From Mycolicibacterium bacteremicum (GTDB taxonomy: Bacteria; Actinomycetota; Actinomycetes; Mycobacteriales; Mycobacteriaceae), in contig NZ_MVHJ01000018.1 in the NCBI RefSeq assembly GCF_002086115.1, forward strand, positions 29,877-93,876: 64,000 nucleotides of DNA, in the 5' to 3' direction. The notes below the pieces were generated by a model. The model was not told the origin of the DNA. It made no database searches and saw only the letters and a program-made list of their open reading frames with translations. Position numbers and translations under genes: made by a program. Below, one piece after another: positions 16,096 through 24,098 of this stretch; the first letter of the stretch is position 1, and every line of letters starts with the position of its first letter.

Positions 16096-16511
16096 TCCAG
16101 CACGTATCGGCTCACCTTGTCCGGGTGGAGCACCAACCGCACCTGCTCTTCGGCCTGGATGGCGGCCAGGTCGCGGACCCGCGCCGGGTCGTCGAGATCC
16201 CAGTAGCGGGCGGCCAGCCGCCCCGCCAACGCCGATGCGCCATCGGTCTCGATACGCACCGGGCCCGTTATCGACACCCAGTGCTCCCGCTCGCCGACGG
16301 GTGCGGTCACCACGATGCAGGCGCGGGCGTCACGCCGCAACCGACGCACCTTGACGGTATCCGGGCCGGTGAACAGCTGGACGGTTCCCGTGTCGGTGAC
16401 CTCGAACCACACCGGGCGCGGCTCTGCCGGATCCGGACCGCCCGCGACACTGAGGAATCCGTACAGCGGACGACGCAGCAGTGCGATGTCCTGGTCGGTG
16501 AGCGGGCTCAT
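16062..16511 (-). CDS. PPOX-class (pyridoxamine-phosphate-oxidase-like) protein, probably F420- or flavin-dependent
   Basis: 149 residues with the split beta-barrel PPOX pattern: RRPLYGFLSV (~16-25), RPVWFEVTDTGTVQLFTG, a VRRLRRDARACIVV segment that binds cofactor phosphate in this fold, and WVSITGPVRIETD. Mycobacterial members often use F420H2. The substrate is unknown. ATG 16511 overlaps the stop of the upstream NmrA gene by 4 nt, so they are translationally coupled and probably one redox unit. Confidence 0.8.
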   Translation of the reverse strand: MSPLTDQDIALLRRPLYGFLSVAGGPDPAEPRPVWFEVTDTGTVQLFTGPDTVKVRRLRRDARACIVVTAPVGEREHWVSITGPVRIETDGASALAGRLAARYWDLDDPARVRDLAAIQAEEQVRLVLHPDKVSRYVLDQRATVITRLT

Positions 16512-17341
16512 CGGTGCCACGCTCCCGCCGCCGCGGCCCGCGCCACGTACTCCTCGAAGCTGTGCGGCTGACGGCCGAGCACGGTCACCACCCCCTCGGA
16601 GGGGTCGGCGATCCCGCCGTCGGCCATCAACGTGAACATCGCCGCCACGTGCTCGGCGTCGCCCTGGGCCACCCCGGCGGCCACCAGGGCCGCGACGTAC
16701 TCGTCGGCGGTGATCTGCCGGTAGGTCATCGGCAGACCGGTTGCGCGCGAGATCAATTCGGTGGCCTCGGCGAAGGTCACCGAGCGCGGTCCGCTGAGCT
16801 CGTACACCTTGCCGGCGTGGCCCGGTTCGGTCAGCACCCGGGCCGCGACGTCGGCGACATCGTCGATGTCGATGAAGGGCTCTCCCACGTCCCCGGCGGG
16901 CAGTGCCAACTCACCGGCCAGCAGCGGGGCGTGGAACAGGTCCTCATCGAAGTTCTGCGCGAAGTTGTTGGGCCGCAGGATCGTCCACTCCAACGCCGAA
17001 CGGCGCACCGCGTCCTCCGCGGAACGCATGTCCACTCCGAACGTCGACTCGCCCCAGGAGTCCGCGCCGCGGCCGGACAGCACCGTCACCCGGCGCACGC
17101 CGGCGGCCTGCGCACGGGTCAGGAAATCGGCGGCCGGCCCGGGCCAGGGCGGTGCGACCAGATAGACCGCACCGACCCCGTCCAGCGCGGCATCCCAGGT
17201 GTCGGGTGCCGACCAGTCGAACCGGGTGCCGCTGGAGCGAGAGGCCGGGCGGACCGGCACACCGCGCAGTCGCAGCCGCGGCAGCAGGCGCCGACCGGTC
17301 TTCCCGGTGGCCCCGAGTACGAGAATCGTGTCATTGCTCAT
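16508..17341 (-). CDS. NmrA-like NAD(P)-binding protein (atypical SDR)
   Basis: 277 residues. The Rossmann motif is LVLGATGKTGRRLL (~6-19); residues RRVTVLSGRGA and WTILRPNNFAQNF match the NmrA/SDR_a5 group (the LRPNNFxQN stretch). It would be an NAD(P)-dependent reductase or a redox-sensing protein without a standard Tyr-Lys pair. Start ATG 17341. First gene of a two-gene operon with the PPOX protein and divergent from the AraC regulator at 17423, which may control it. Confidence 0.8.
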   Translation of the reverse strand: MSNDTILVLGATGKTGRRLLPRLRLRGVPVRPASRSSGTRFDWSAPDTWDAALDGVGAVYLVAPPWPGPAADFLTRAQAAGVRRVTVLSGRGADSWGESTFGVDMRSAEDAVRRSALEWTILRPNNFAQNFDEDLFHAPLLAGELALPAGDVGEPFIDIDDVADVAARVLTEPGHAGKVYELSGPRSVTFAEATELISRATGLPMTYRQITADEYVAALVAAGVAQGDAEHVAAMFTLMADGGIADPSEGVVTVLGRQPHSFEEYVARAAAAGAWHR

Positions 17342-17410
17342 GCAGACCACTCAACCCGGCGAACCCGGACGATTCCATGGCCGAAAGGCCGAGATCCATG
17401 TCCGATCCTC

Positions 17411-17416
17411 TACGCT
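17411..17416 (+). promoter_or_regulatory. -10 box of the AraC regulator gene (leaderless)
   Basis: TACGCT, 6 nt before ATG 17423. Confidence 0.4.
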
Positions 17417-17422
17417 GGTGGC

Positions 17423-18361
17423 ATGGATGCCTTCGGCGACCTGTTCCGCGGGGTGCGTGCGCATGGCTCGTTGTTCGGCGGTTCCACGCTGACACCGCCG
17501 TGGAATCTGCATTTCGTCGACGGCGCACCCCTGACGTTATGCACGGTGCTCACCGGGGGTGGCTGGATCGTGACCGAGGCCGCGCCACCGGAACCGCTGC
17601 GGGCCGGGGACACCGTCATCGTGCGCGGGCCGGAAACCTTCACCTTCGTCGATGATCTGGACAGCGCGGCCGACGCGGTCGAATGCGGAACGGAATGCGC
17701 GGCGCCCGAGTACGGCGGGACCCGGCACCGGTTGGGCTGGAACGACTTCGGGGACCGCGGCGCCGAGACCACCACGCTGATCGTCGGCGCGTACCCGGTA
17801 CGGGGGGAGATCAGCCGGCGCCTCCTCGACGAGCTTCCCGCGGTGTTGCGGGTGCCCGGTGGCGGCGAGGGTGATGCGGTGCTCGAGCACCTGGCCGCCG
17901 AGGTGGCCATCGATGCGCCCGGCCAGCAGGTGGTGCTGGACCGGCTGCTGGACTGGATGCTGGTGTGCACGCTGCGCGCCTGGTTCGACCGGCCGGGCGG
18001 CCGACCGCCGGCCTGGTGGGCCGCCCAGCGCGATCCGGTGGTCGGTGACGCGCTGCGGTCGCTGCATGACGATCCGGCGGCCCCGTGGACGGTGGCCACC
18101 CTGGCCGACCGCGCCGGGGTGGCCCGGTCGACCCTGGCCAAACGCTTCACCGAGCTGGTGGGCGAACCGCCGTCGAGCTACCTCACGAGATGGCGGATGA
18201 CGCTGGCGGCCGATCTGTTGCTGGAGAACCAGGCCACCGTGGCCGAGGTGGCGCGGCGCGTCGGATACGCCGACCCGTTCGGGTTCAGCGCGGCGTTCAA
18301 GCGGGTCCGCGGTGTCAGCCCCACCGCGTTCCGCCGGGCGGCCGTGCACCAACCGGCGTGA
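17423..18361 (+). CDS. AraC-family regulator with N-terminal cupin
   Basis: 312 residues; start ATG 17423 fits a leaderless TACGCT box. Residues ~10-180 form a cupin-type sensor (LTPPWNLHFVDGAPLTLCTVLTGGGWIV, then AGDTVIVRGPETFTF). Residues ~205-310 hold two helix-turn-helices (WTVATLADRAGVARSTLAKRF, then RVGYADPFGFSAAFKRVRGVSPTAFR). This layout is typical of AraC proteins that regulate a neighbouring oxidoreductase gene, here plausibly the divergent nmrA-PPOX pair. Confidence 0.85.
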   Translation: MDAFGDLFRGVRAHGSLFGGSTLTPPWNLHFVDGAPLTLCTVLTGGGWIVTEAAPPEPLRAGDTVIVRGPETFTFVDDLDSAADAVECGTECAAPEYGGTRHRLGWNDFGDRGAETTTLIVGAYPVRGEISRRLLDELPAVLRVPGGGEGDAVLEHLAAEVAIDAPGQQVVLDRLLDWMLVCTLRAWFDRPGGRPPAWWAAQRDPVVGDALRSLHDDPAAPWTVATLADRAGVARSTLAKRFTELVGEPPSSYLTRWRMTLAADLLLENQATVAEVARRVGYADPFGFSAAFKRVRGVSPTAFRRAAVHQPA

Positions 18362-18418
18362 CCAGGGTCATCGCCGGGATCGGTAACGCCGGCCGGCGCC
18401 GGCGGCGATATAACCCGC

Positions 18419-19222
18419 GTGATCACTCGACTTGGAGCGGCTGTGCTGCTTGCCGCCACGGCCCTGGCCGTGGCGCCCACCGCCACCGCCGAGCCGGCTT
18501 GCGCCGATGTGCACTGGATCGGGGCTGCCGGGTCGGGCCAGCGCGACGGCGCCCAGTTGGCCGCCAACGCCGGCATGGGGGATGTGGTCTACGCGTCGTA
18601 TCAGCAGCTCAACAGCGCGCTGACCGCCAGCGGCCGCACGATGACCGCGGAGGCCGTGCAGTACCCGGCCGCGCCCGTGCCGCTCGCCGGGGGCCTCGGC
18701 GGCTGGATGAACTTCATGGACAGCGTCGAGGACGGCACCGAGGCAGCCGCCGAGCAGCTGGAGGCCTTCACGGCGCGCTGCCCGCAGACCAAGGTCGTGC
18801 TGGCCGGGTACTCCCAGGGCGCCATGGTGATCCACCGCAACCTGCATGATCTGGCGGACAACCCACAGGTTGCCGCGGCCCTGCTGGTCGCCGACGGCGA
18901 CCGGTTGCCGGCCGACACCACCATCAACCTGGGGTCGACGGCCGCGCTGCCCGGCGCGGGCAAGGGCGTCGCGCAGGAGCATTCGTTCCTGGCCTCGACC
19001 GACACCTCGCCACTGGACCCGCTGATGGGGGCGCGCACCGTCAGCGTCTGTGATGTGGGCGACCCGGTCTGCGACTACGACCCGCAGGTCGAGGAGATCC
19101 CGGCGTCCTCGATCGCCATCCACACCGCCTACGAGCCGGCGACCAGCGGCCCGCACGCGTGGGGCGCCCCGCTGTATCAGCTGGTGATGAATTCGGTCGC
19201 CGCACCCGCACCGTCGATCTAG
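18419..19222 (+). CDS. Secreted cutinase-family serine esterase
   Basis: 267 residues from GTG 18419, with TATAAC just upstream (leaderless or very short leader). Signal peptide ~1-22 (ending ATAEPAC). The catalytic Ser is in GYSQGAM (~125-131); Asp is probably in VCDVGDPVCDY and His in IAIHTAY. Four cysteines allow the two disulfides expected of the family. Mycobacterial cutinase-like proteins act as lipases or phospholipases on the cell surface rather than on cutin. Confidence 0.88.
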   Translation: MITRLGAAVLLAATALAVAPTATAEPACADVHWIGAAGSGQRDGAQLAANAGMGDVVYASYQQLNSALTASGRTMTAEAVQYPAAPVPLAGGLGGWMNFMDSVEDGTEAAAEQLEAFTARCPQTKVVLAGYSQGAMVIHRNLHDLADNPQVAAALLVADGDRLPADTTINLGSTAALPGAGKGVAQEHSFLASTDTSPLDPLMGARTVSVCDVGDPVCDYDPQVEEIPASSIAIHTAYEPATSGPHAWGAPLYQLVMNSVAAPAPSI

Positions 19223-19298
19223 TTAGGGATCGCAGCGCGGCGGGAAGCCTATCCGTCGCCAGTGATCCTCGAACGGACTCGAACGGAAAGGTTGGGAT

Positions 19299-20771
19299 GT
19301 GGGCACCGTGAAGGGCGGCTCGCGGTTGGGCACCCGGTTCGGGCCCTACGAGCTGCGGTCGGTGCTCGGCGTCGGCGGCATGGGCGAGGTGTACCGCGCC
19401 TACGACACCGCCCGGGAGCGGATGGTCGCGATCAAGCTGCTGCGCCCCGACCTGGTGGCCGACCCCAGTTTTCAGGACCGGTTCCGGCGGGAGTCGCGGC
19501 TGGCCGCCCGGCTGCAGGCGCCGCACATCATCCCGGTGCACGACTTCGGCGAGATCGACGGTGTGCTGTACATCGACATGCGCCTGGTGGAGGGGCCCAG
19601 CCTCAAGGAGGTTCTGCACACCCAGGGTGCGCTCGCGCCGCGCCGAGCGGTGTCGATCATCGCGCAGGTGGCCACCGCGCTGGATGCCGCGCATGCCAAC
19701 CACCTGGTGCACCGGGACATCAAACCGGAGAACATCCTGCTGACCCAGGACGACTTCGCGTATCTGGTCGACTTCGGCATCGCGCACGGCGGGGGAGAGC
19801 CGGCCGTCACGTCGACCGGTCTGGTCGTCGGTTCCAGCGCCTACCTGGCTCCGGAGCGGTTCAGCGGGGACCGGGGCGCCCCGGCGGCCGACATCTATTC
19901 GCTGGCCTGCGTGCTGTATGAGGCCCTGACCGGGTTGGAGCCATATGCCGCCGGCGATGTGCGGCAGGTGTGGGCGGCACACATGTTCTCGGCGCCACCG
20001 CGCCCGAGCATCATGCGGCGCGGCGTCGGCCGGGCGTTCGACGATGTGATCGCGCGGGGGATGGCCAAGGACCCGGGTCATCGGTACGCCACCGCAGGGG
20101 AGCTGGCTCGCGCCGCGGCGCAGGCCATCGACGGCGCCGCGCCGGTCGTTGCGGCGCCCGCCCCCGCCACGCCGCCCCCGACCCAGCAGTACTCCGCGGT
20201 GTACGCGACACCGCATCCCTCGGTGGTCACCCCGCTGCCCGCGCGGCCGCGGCGCCCCTCCTCGGGACGGTGGGTGCTGGCGCTGGCAACCATCGGATTG
20301 TTCGCCATCGCAGGGGCTTTGGCCTCGGCACTGGTGTTCGGCGGCGATGACGGCACCGCGCCGCGGTCGCCACTGGCCGTGCCGGCACAGTCGCCGGAGG
20401 CCTCGGCGGCAGCGCCGACCACCTCGACGACGCCGGCCGTCGCCGGCGTATCAGGCACCGATTCGCAAGGCTTCGTGGGACATTCGGCTCGGTGCGACAG
20501 CTCCAGCACACCCGCCGCGCTGATCCGCACCGCCCAGTCGCTGGCGATCATCTGCCGGACCTCGTCGGACGACTTCTACTACCGCGGCGAGCGGCTGCGC
20601 GACGGCGCCAACCTGGAACTGCGCGATGCCCGACGCTCCGGTGCCGGCTTCGTCGCGGTCAATCCGGCCGACGGCGCGCGCTATGAGGTCATGCCCGGTC
20701 TGCTGACCATCTCCAGCAACGGACGGGTGGATTCGTCGGAACGCGCACTGGAGTACGGCTGGGCGCAATGA
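19299..20771 (+). CDS. Receptor-type Ser/Thr protein kinase
   Basis: 490 residues from GTG 19299 with GAAAGG upstream. The kinase domain covers ~16-280: GVGGMGEVY glycine loop, VAIKLL lysine, VHRDIKPENILL catalytic loop, VDFGIAHG Mg loop. A Pro-rich juxtamembrane stretch (~285-325) is followed by one membrane helix (~328-352) and an extracellular domain of ~135 residues starting in a Ser/Thr/Pro-rich linker. The ectodomain (SQGFVGHSARC, LAIICRTSSDDFYYRGERLRDGA) has two cysteines and closely resembles the mature secreted protein at 60827. The kinase should sense an outside signal and phosphorylate cytosolic proteins; the next gene encodes a lipoprotein. Confidence 0.92.
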   Translation: MGTVKGGSRLGTRFGPYELRSVLGVGGMGEVYRAYDTARERMVAIKLLRPDLVADPSFQDRFRRESRLAARLQAPHIIPVHDFGEIDGVLYIDMRLVEGPSLKEVLHTQGALAPRRAVSIIAQVATALDAAHANHLVHRDIKPENILLTQDDFAYLVDFGIAHGGGEPAVTSTGLVVGSSAYLAPERFSGDRGAPAADIYSLACVLYEALTGLEPYAAGDVRQVWAAHMFSAPPRPSIMRRGVGRAFDDVIARGMAKDPGHRYATAGELARAAAQAIDGAAPVVAAPAPATPPPTQQYSAVYATPHPSVVTPLPARPRRPSSGRWVLALATIGLFAIAGALASALVFGGDDGTAPRSPLAVPAQSPEASAAAPTTSTTPAVAGVSGTDSQGFVGHSARCDSSSTPAALIRTAQSLAIICRTSSDDFYYRGERLRDGANLELRDARRSGAGFVAVNPADGARYEVMPGLLTISSNGRVDSSERALEYGWAQ

Positions 20772-20808
20772 ATTACGACGAGTCCGGCCCACCGGCGGGC
20801 ACGGGGGT

Positions 20809-20814
20809 TATGGT
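20809..20814 (+). promoter_or_regulatory. -10 box of the lipoprotein gene (leaderless)
   Basis: TATGGT, 6 nt before GTG 20821. Confidence 0.5.
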
Positions 20815-20820
20815 CGGGGC

Positions 20821-22014
20821 GTGAACAGGATCGGTGTCCTCGTTGTCGCCGTCGGCATGCTCGCAGCGTGCTCGTCACCGGAGAATCCCGCCTCGGGCGG
20901 CCCGGCCGTACAAACCCCACAGACCTCGCTTCCGCCCATCGTCAGTCCCGCGCAACTCGACGCCGGCAGCTACCCCACCGCCGTTCGCCCGCCGCTGGGC
21001 CGGGCGGGTGACCCGAAGACGGGCGGGGTGGTCGACGCTCAGCATCTCGCCGATTACGTCGTGGGTCCGTGGGAGGCCGACCGGGAACTCATCGCCCCGT
21101 ACCTGAGCACCTTCTACCTACTGGACACGCCGACCACGCTGGCCCAGTTCTCACCGGACAGCGTGGCGCAGCAAGCGCAGCGGCACGGCTTCGTCAACGG
21201 ATTCGCCTCCGCGCGGGAGGCCCCCGACCGGCACGTCATGATCAACGCGGTGCTGCGGTTCCCGGACCAGGCGGCGGCCGCGGCGGCCGCCACCGACATG
21301 AACACCGCCACGGCGCAACAGTCCATCCGCGGCGTCAGTCCGACCCCGGCCACCATCCCCGGCCATCCCGAGGCGGCGGCCTCCAGCTATCCGTTCACCC
21401 CGACCGGATCGGACCGCGAATGGGCGGTGATCCGGTCGTTCACCCCGCACGGACCGTATGTCTTCATGCAGCTTGTCCAGTCCGCCGACGGTCTCGATGC
21501 GGCGGCGGCCATGGTGCAGAAGGTGATCGACGCACAGGGCCCGCGAGTCGACGAATTCACCCCCGCCGACCCGAACGCACTGGCCGAGGTGGAGCTCGAC
21601 CCCACCGGACTGCTCGCCAGAACGCTTCCGGCGGCCTCGAATCCGAGTTCGACCAAGAATGCCGTCTACAGCTCCCGTGGCGCCATGCACTTCCAGACCA
21701 ACCCGCTGGAATCCAAGACCCTGTTCTCCGACACCGGTGTCAAGACCGTCGCCATGGCTGCGGCCAGCGTCTACCAGGCCCGCAACCCGGGGTCGGCGCT
21801 GATGATCGTCAACGCCTTCAGCAAGGAGATCCTCAACCAGGGTGAAGCCGTCGACGCCGTGCCCCGGCTGCCCGAAAGCCACTGTGCCACCCGCGGAAAA
21901 GCCTTCTACTGTGTCGCGCCGGCCGGTGACTACGCCATCGAGGTCAACGGTGACGCTCTGCCCGATGTACACCAGCGCACCGCCGCGCAATACATCCTGC
22001 TGACGACGGGTTGA
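20821..22014 (+). CDS. DUF7373-type mycobacterial lipoprotein
   Basis: 397 residues. The signal peptide ends in a lipobox (GMLAAC, ~12-17), so the mature protein would be anchored outside the membrane by a lipidated Cys17. The body has alternating helix-rich segments (DQAAAAAAATDMNTATAQ; VYQARNPGSALMIVNAFSK) and two late cysteines (SHCATRGKAFYCVAP) that could pair. This matches the large DUF7373 lipoprotein family found in many copies in mycobacteria; function unknown. It has its own leaderless promoter, so it is separate from the kinase gene upstream. Confidence 0.75.
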   Translation: MNRIGVLVVAVGMLAACSSPENPASGGPAVQTPQTSLPPIVSPAQLDAGSYPTAVRPPLGRAGDPKTGGVVDAQHLADYVVGPWEADRELIAPYLSTFYLLDTPTTLAQFSPDSVAQQAQRHGFVNGFASAREAPDRHVMINAVLRFPDQAAAAAAATDMNTATAQQSIRGVSPTPATIPGHPEAAASSYPFTPTGSDREWAVIRSFTPHGPYVFMQLVQSADGLDAAAAMVQKVIDAQGPRVDEFTPADPNALAEVELDPTGLLARTLPAASNPSSTKNAVYSSRGAMHFQTNPLESKTLFSDTGVKTVAMAAASVYQARNPGSALMIVNAFSKEILNQGEAVDAVPRLPESHCATRGKAFYCVAPAGDYAIEVNGDALPDVHQRTAAQYILLTTG

Positions 22015-22024
22015 GCGGACGGGG

Positions 22025-22049
22025 GTTGGCAGGCCGGGAAGACGGGTAC
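22025..22049 (+). promoter_or_regulatory. SigF-like promoter (GTTG-N15-GGGTAC)
   Basis: GTTG at 22025-22028 and GGGTAC at 22044-22049, 10 nt before ATG 22060. Compare the mycobacterial SigF consensus GGTTT-N15-17-GGGTA. Confidence 0.5.
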
Positions 22050-22059
22050 CGGTACGCAC

Positions 22060-22182
22060 ATGACCACTCAGGATCCGAAACCGACCGAAATCCACGCCGA
22101 CGAGGACGAGGTGCTCACCACGCCGGCCACCCCGGGGGCCGAGGCGCTGCCGACCGACGCGCCCGAGGACTCCGAGACGTAA
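22060..22182 (+). CDS. Small acidic protein (40 residues)
   Basis: ATG 22060 to TAA 22182. The product (MTTQDPKPTEIHADEDEV, then a Thr/Pro/Ala/Glu/Asp-rich tail) is strongly acidic and probably unstructured. It is bounded by a SigF-like promoter and a good hairpin-T-tract terminator, which supports a real transcription unit. Other acidic mini-proteins at 41867 and 44564 have the same kind of promoter. Function unknown. Confidence 0.6.
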   Translation: MTTQDPKPTEIHADEDEVLTTPATPGAEALPTDAPEDSET

Positions 22183-22197
22183 CTCGCCACCGCGCAG

Positions 22198-22237
22198 ACC
22201 CGTAGTCGCGTCCACCACGGATGCGACTACGGGTTTT
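22198..22237 (+). terminator. Rho-independent terminator with T tract
   Basis: CCCGTAGTCGC (22199-22209) and GCGACTACGGG (22223-22233), a perfect 11-bp stem, followed by TTTT. One of the few classical intrinsic terminators in the window. Confidence 0.8.
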
Positions 22238-22305
22238 CCGTGATTCAGGGGCCTCCCTCCCGGTGCGAACCTCGTATCGGTAACCCGCCGAGGGAAGGAA
22301 AACCC

Positions 22306-23445
22306 ATGTCAGACGTGCTCGCCAAGCTCAACCAGGCCATGACGGTCATCCAGGGTGTGCAGCCGCCGTTCATCCCCGCCGACGCCCATGCGATGACGGC
22401 GATCATCGAGTGGGGGCCCGGCGATCGAGGTGCACCGCCCCATCGGCATCCGGGCGGACCGTGCTTCGGCTACGTCCTGGAGGGCGAGATGCTCTTCGAG
22501 CTCGAGGGTGAAGCTCCCCGCATCATCAAGGCCGGCGAGGCGTTCTGGGAGCCCGGTGGTGATGTCATCCACTACTCCGACGGCAACCATCGTGACGATG
22601 TTCCGCTGCGGTTCCTGGTCACGATGCTGTGCACACCGGGCCAGGAGATGTTCGTCCTCGTCGATGAGGAGGAACTCGAGGCCCGCAAGGACCGCCGCGT
22701 CACCGCGAAGAACATCACCGTCGTCGGCGCCACCGGCCAGATCGGTCGGCAACTCGTCGACGCCCTGACCGCCGCCGGGCATCACGTCACCGGCGCATCG
22801 CGGCACAGCGGGGTGGATGCGGCGCTGGGCACCGGGCTCGACGAGGCGTTGGCCGGAGCGGATGTCGTCATCGACGTGCTGAACTCACCGACCATGGACG
22901 ATGACGCGGCGCTGGCGTTCTTCACCGCCACCTCGGCCAATGTCAGTGGTGCGGCGAAGAAGGCCGGTGTGGGTCACTACGTCCTGCTGTCGATCGTCGG
23001 CGTCGACGGTCTGCAGGGCGGTGGCTATCTGCGAGGAAAGGTGTTGCAGGAGAACACCGTCGCCGCCTCGGGCGTGCCCTACACCATCGTCCGGGCCACC
23101 CAGTTCCACGAGTTCACCGAGATGATCGCGGGCGCGCTGGTCGACGGCGACCAGGTGCACGCCCCCGACGCGCTGATCCAGCCGATCGCCACGGCCGATG
23201 TGACCGCCGTGCTCGCCCGGGTGGCCACCGAAGCCCCGCTCTACGGCGTGCACGATGTCGGCGGGCCGGAGAAGATGACGTTCGCCGCACTGGCCGCGGC
23301 CGTTCTGCCCCAGCAGAACCTGCGCATCCGCACCGATCCGGCGGCCACCTACTTCGGCACCCCGGTCACCGAGACCAGCCTGGTCACCGGTGCCGGAGCC
23401 GAACTGGCACCGACTCGCCTGGCGGACTGGCTCGGTGCCCGATGA
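22306..23445 (+). CDS. Cupin-SDR fusion protein (NmrA-like reductase domain)
   Basis: 379 residues in one frame from ATG 22306 (GGGAAGGAAAA upstream). Residues ~1-130 form a small cupin barrel with metal-ligand-like residues (GAPPHRHPGGPCFGYVLEGE, then PGGDVIHYSDGNHRDD). Residues ~136-379 form an NAD(P)-binding Rossmann domain (ITVVGATGQIGRQLVDAL, VGHYVLLSIVG, YTIVRATQFHEF) related to the two stand-alone proteins at 56123 and 56900. Both domains occur separately elsewhere, so the fusion suggests the cupin acts on, or senses, a molecule handled by the reductase. Coupled by ATGA overlap to the nitroreductase gene. Confidence 0.8.
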   Translation: MSDVLAKLNQAMTVIQGVQPPFIPADAHAMTAIIEWGPGDRGAPPHRHPGGPCFGYVLEGEMLFELEGEAPRIIKAGEAFWEPGGDVIHYSDGNHRDDVPLRFLVTMLCTPGQEMFVLVDEEELEARKDRRVTAKNITVVGATGQIGRQLVDALTAAGHHVTGASRHSGVDAALGTGLDEALAGADVVIDVLNSPTMDDDAALAFFTATSANVSGAAKKAGVGHYVLLSIVGVDGLQGGGYLRGKVLQENTVAASGVPYTIVRATQFHEFTEMIAGALVDGDQVHAPDALIQPIATADVTAVLARVATEAPLYGVHDVGGPEKMTFAALAAAVLPQQNLRIRTDPAATYFGTPVTETSLVTGAGAELAPTRLADWLGAR

Positions 23446-24098
23446 GCACGTTCACCGACCTCGTGCGGCGTCGCCGATCGACGCGAAAGTTTTTGACCGA
23501 CAAGCCGGTTCCGCAGGAACTGCTGCAGGAATCGCTGGAACTGGCGATGCGGGCACCATCGAATTCCAACGTGCAGCCGTGGCGGGTGTACCTGGCCACC
23601 GGCGCCCGCCGGGACAAGCTGGCCGCCGCCCTGTCCACCGCGGCCCGGACCGTCCCGCCGGCCAATCTCGGGCTACCGGATACGTTCGCCCCGCTGCGCC
23701 GCGAGCTCGGCGCCCTGGTCTACGGATCGATGGGGGTGGCGCGCGACGATGTGGATGCCCGCTGGACCGCCCAGTTGCGCAACTTCGAGTTCTTCGGCGC
23801 ACCGGTGGTTGCGATGGTGTGCATGCACCGCGATCTCGGGCTGCCCGATGCCCTGGGCGTGGGCATGTTCCTGCAGACCTTGCTGCTGGCGCTCACCGAA
23901 CGGGGTATCGACAGTTGCGTGCAGGTGTCGACGGCGCTGTACCCGGATCTGGTCCGCGAGCAACTCGACATCCCGGACGACCTGACGATCCTGTGTGGGG
24001 TCAGCATCGGCTACGCCGACCCGGACTTCCCCGCCAACAATCTGACGATTCCGCGGAACGAGCTCGGGCACAACGTCATTCAGACCGACGATCGGTGA
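23442..24098 (+). CDS. Nitroreductase-family flavoprotein
   Basis: 218 residues: FTDLVRRRRSTRKFLTDKPVP and MRAPSNSNVQPWRVYL are the FMN-binding N-terminal motifs, with QTLLLALTERGIDSCVQ and CGVSIGYADPDFPANN in the C-terminal half. It would use NAD(P)H to reduce nitro, quinone or enone compounds through FMN. It overlaps the stop of the cupin-SDR gene by 4 nt, forming a two-gene redox operon. Its 3' end overlaps the convergent LuxR gene by 23 nt. Confidence 0.9.
   Translation: MSTFTDLVRRRRSTRKFLTDKPVPQELLQESLELAMRAPSNSNVQPWRVYLATGARRDKLAAALSTAARTVPPANLGLPDTFAPLRRELGALVYGSMGVARDDVDARWTAQLRNFEFFGAPVVAMVCMHRDLGLPDALGVGMFLQTLLLALTERGIDSCVQVSTALYPDLVREQLDIPDDLTILCGVSIGYADPDFPANNLTIPRNELGHNVIQTDDR

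Noticed and set aside
15546..16571. 341-codon plus-strand frame crossing the RES and PPOX genes
   Set aside because: Shadow frame with Arg/Pro/His-rich sequence; both real genes have clear domains there.
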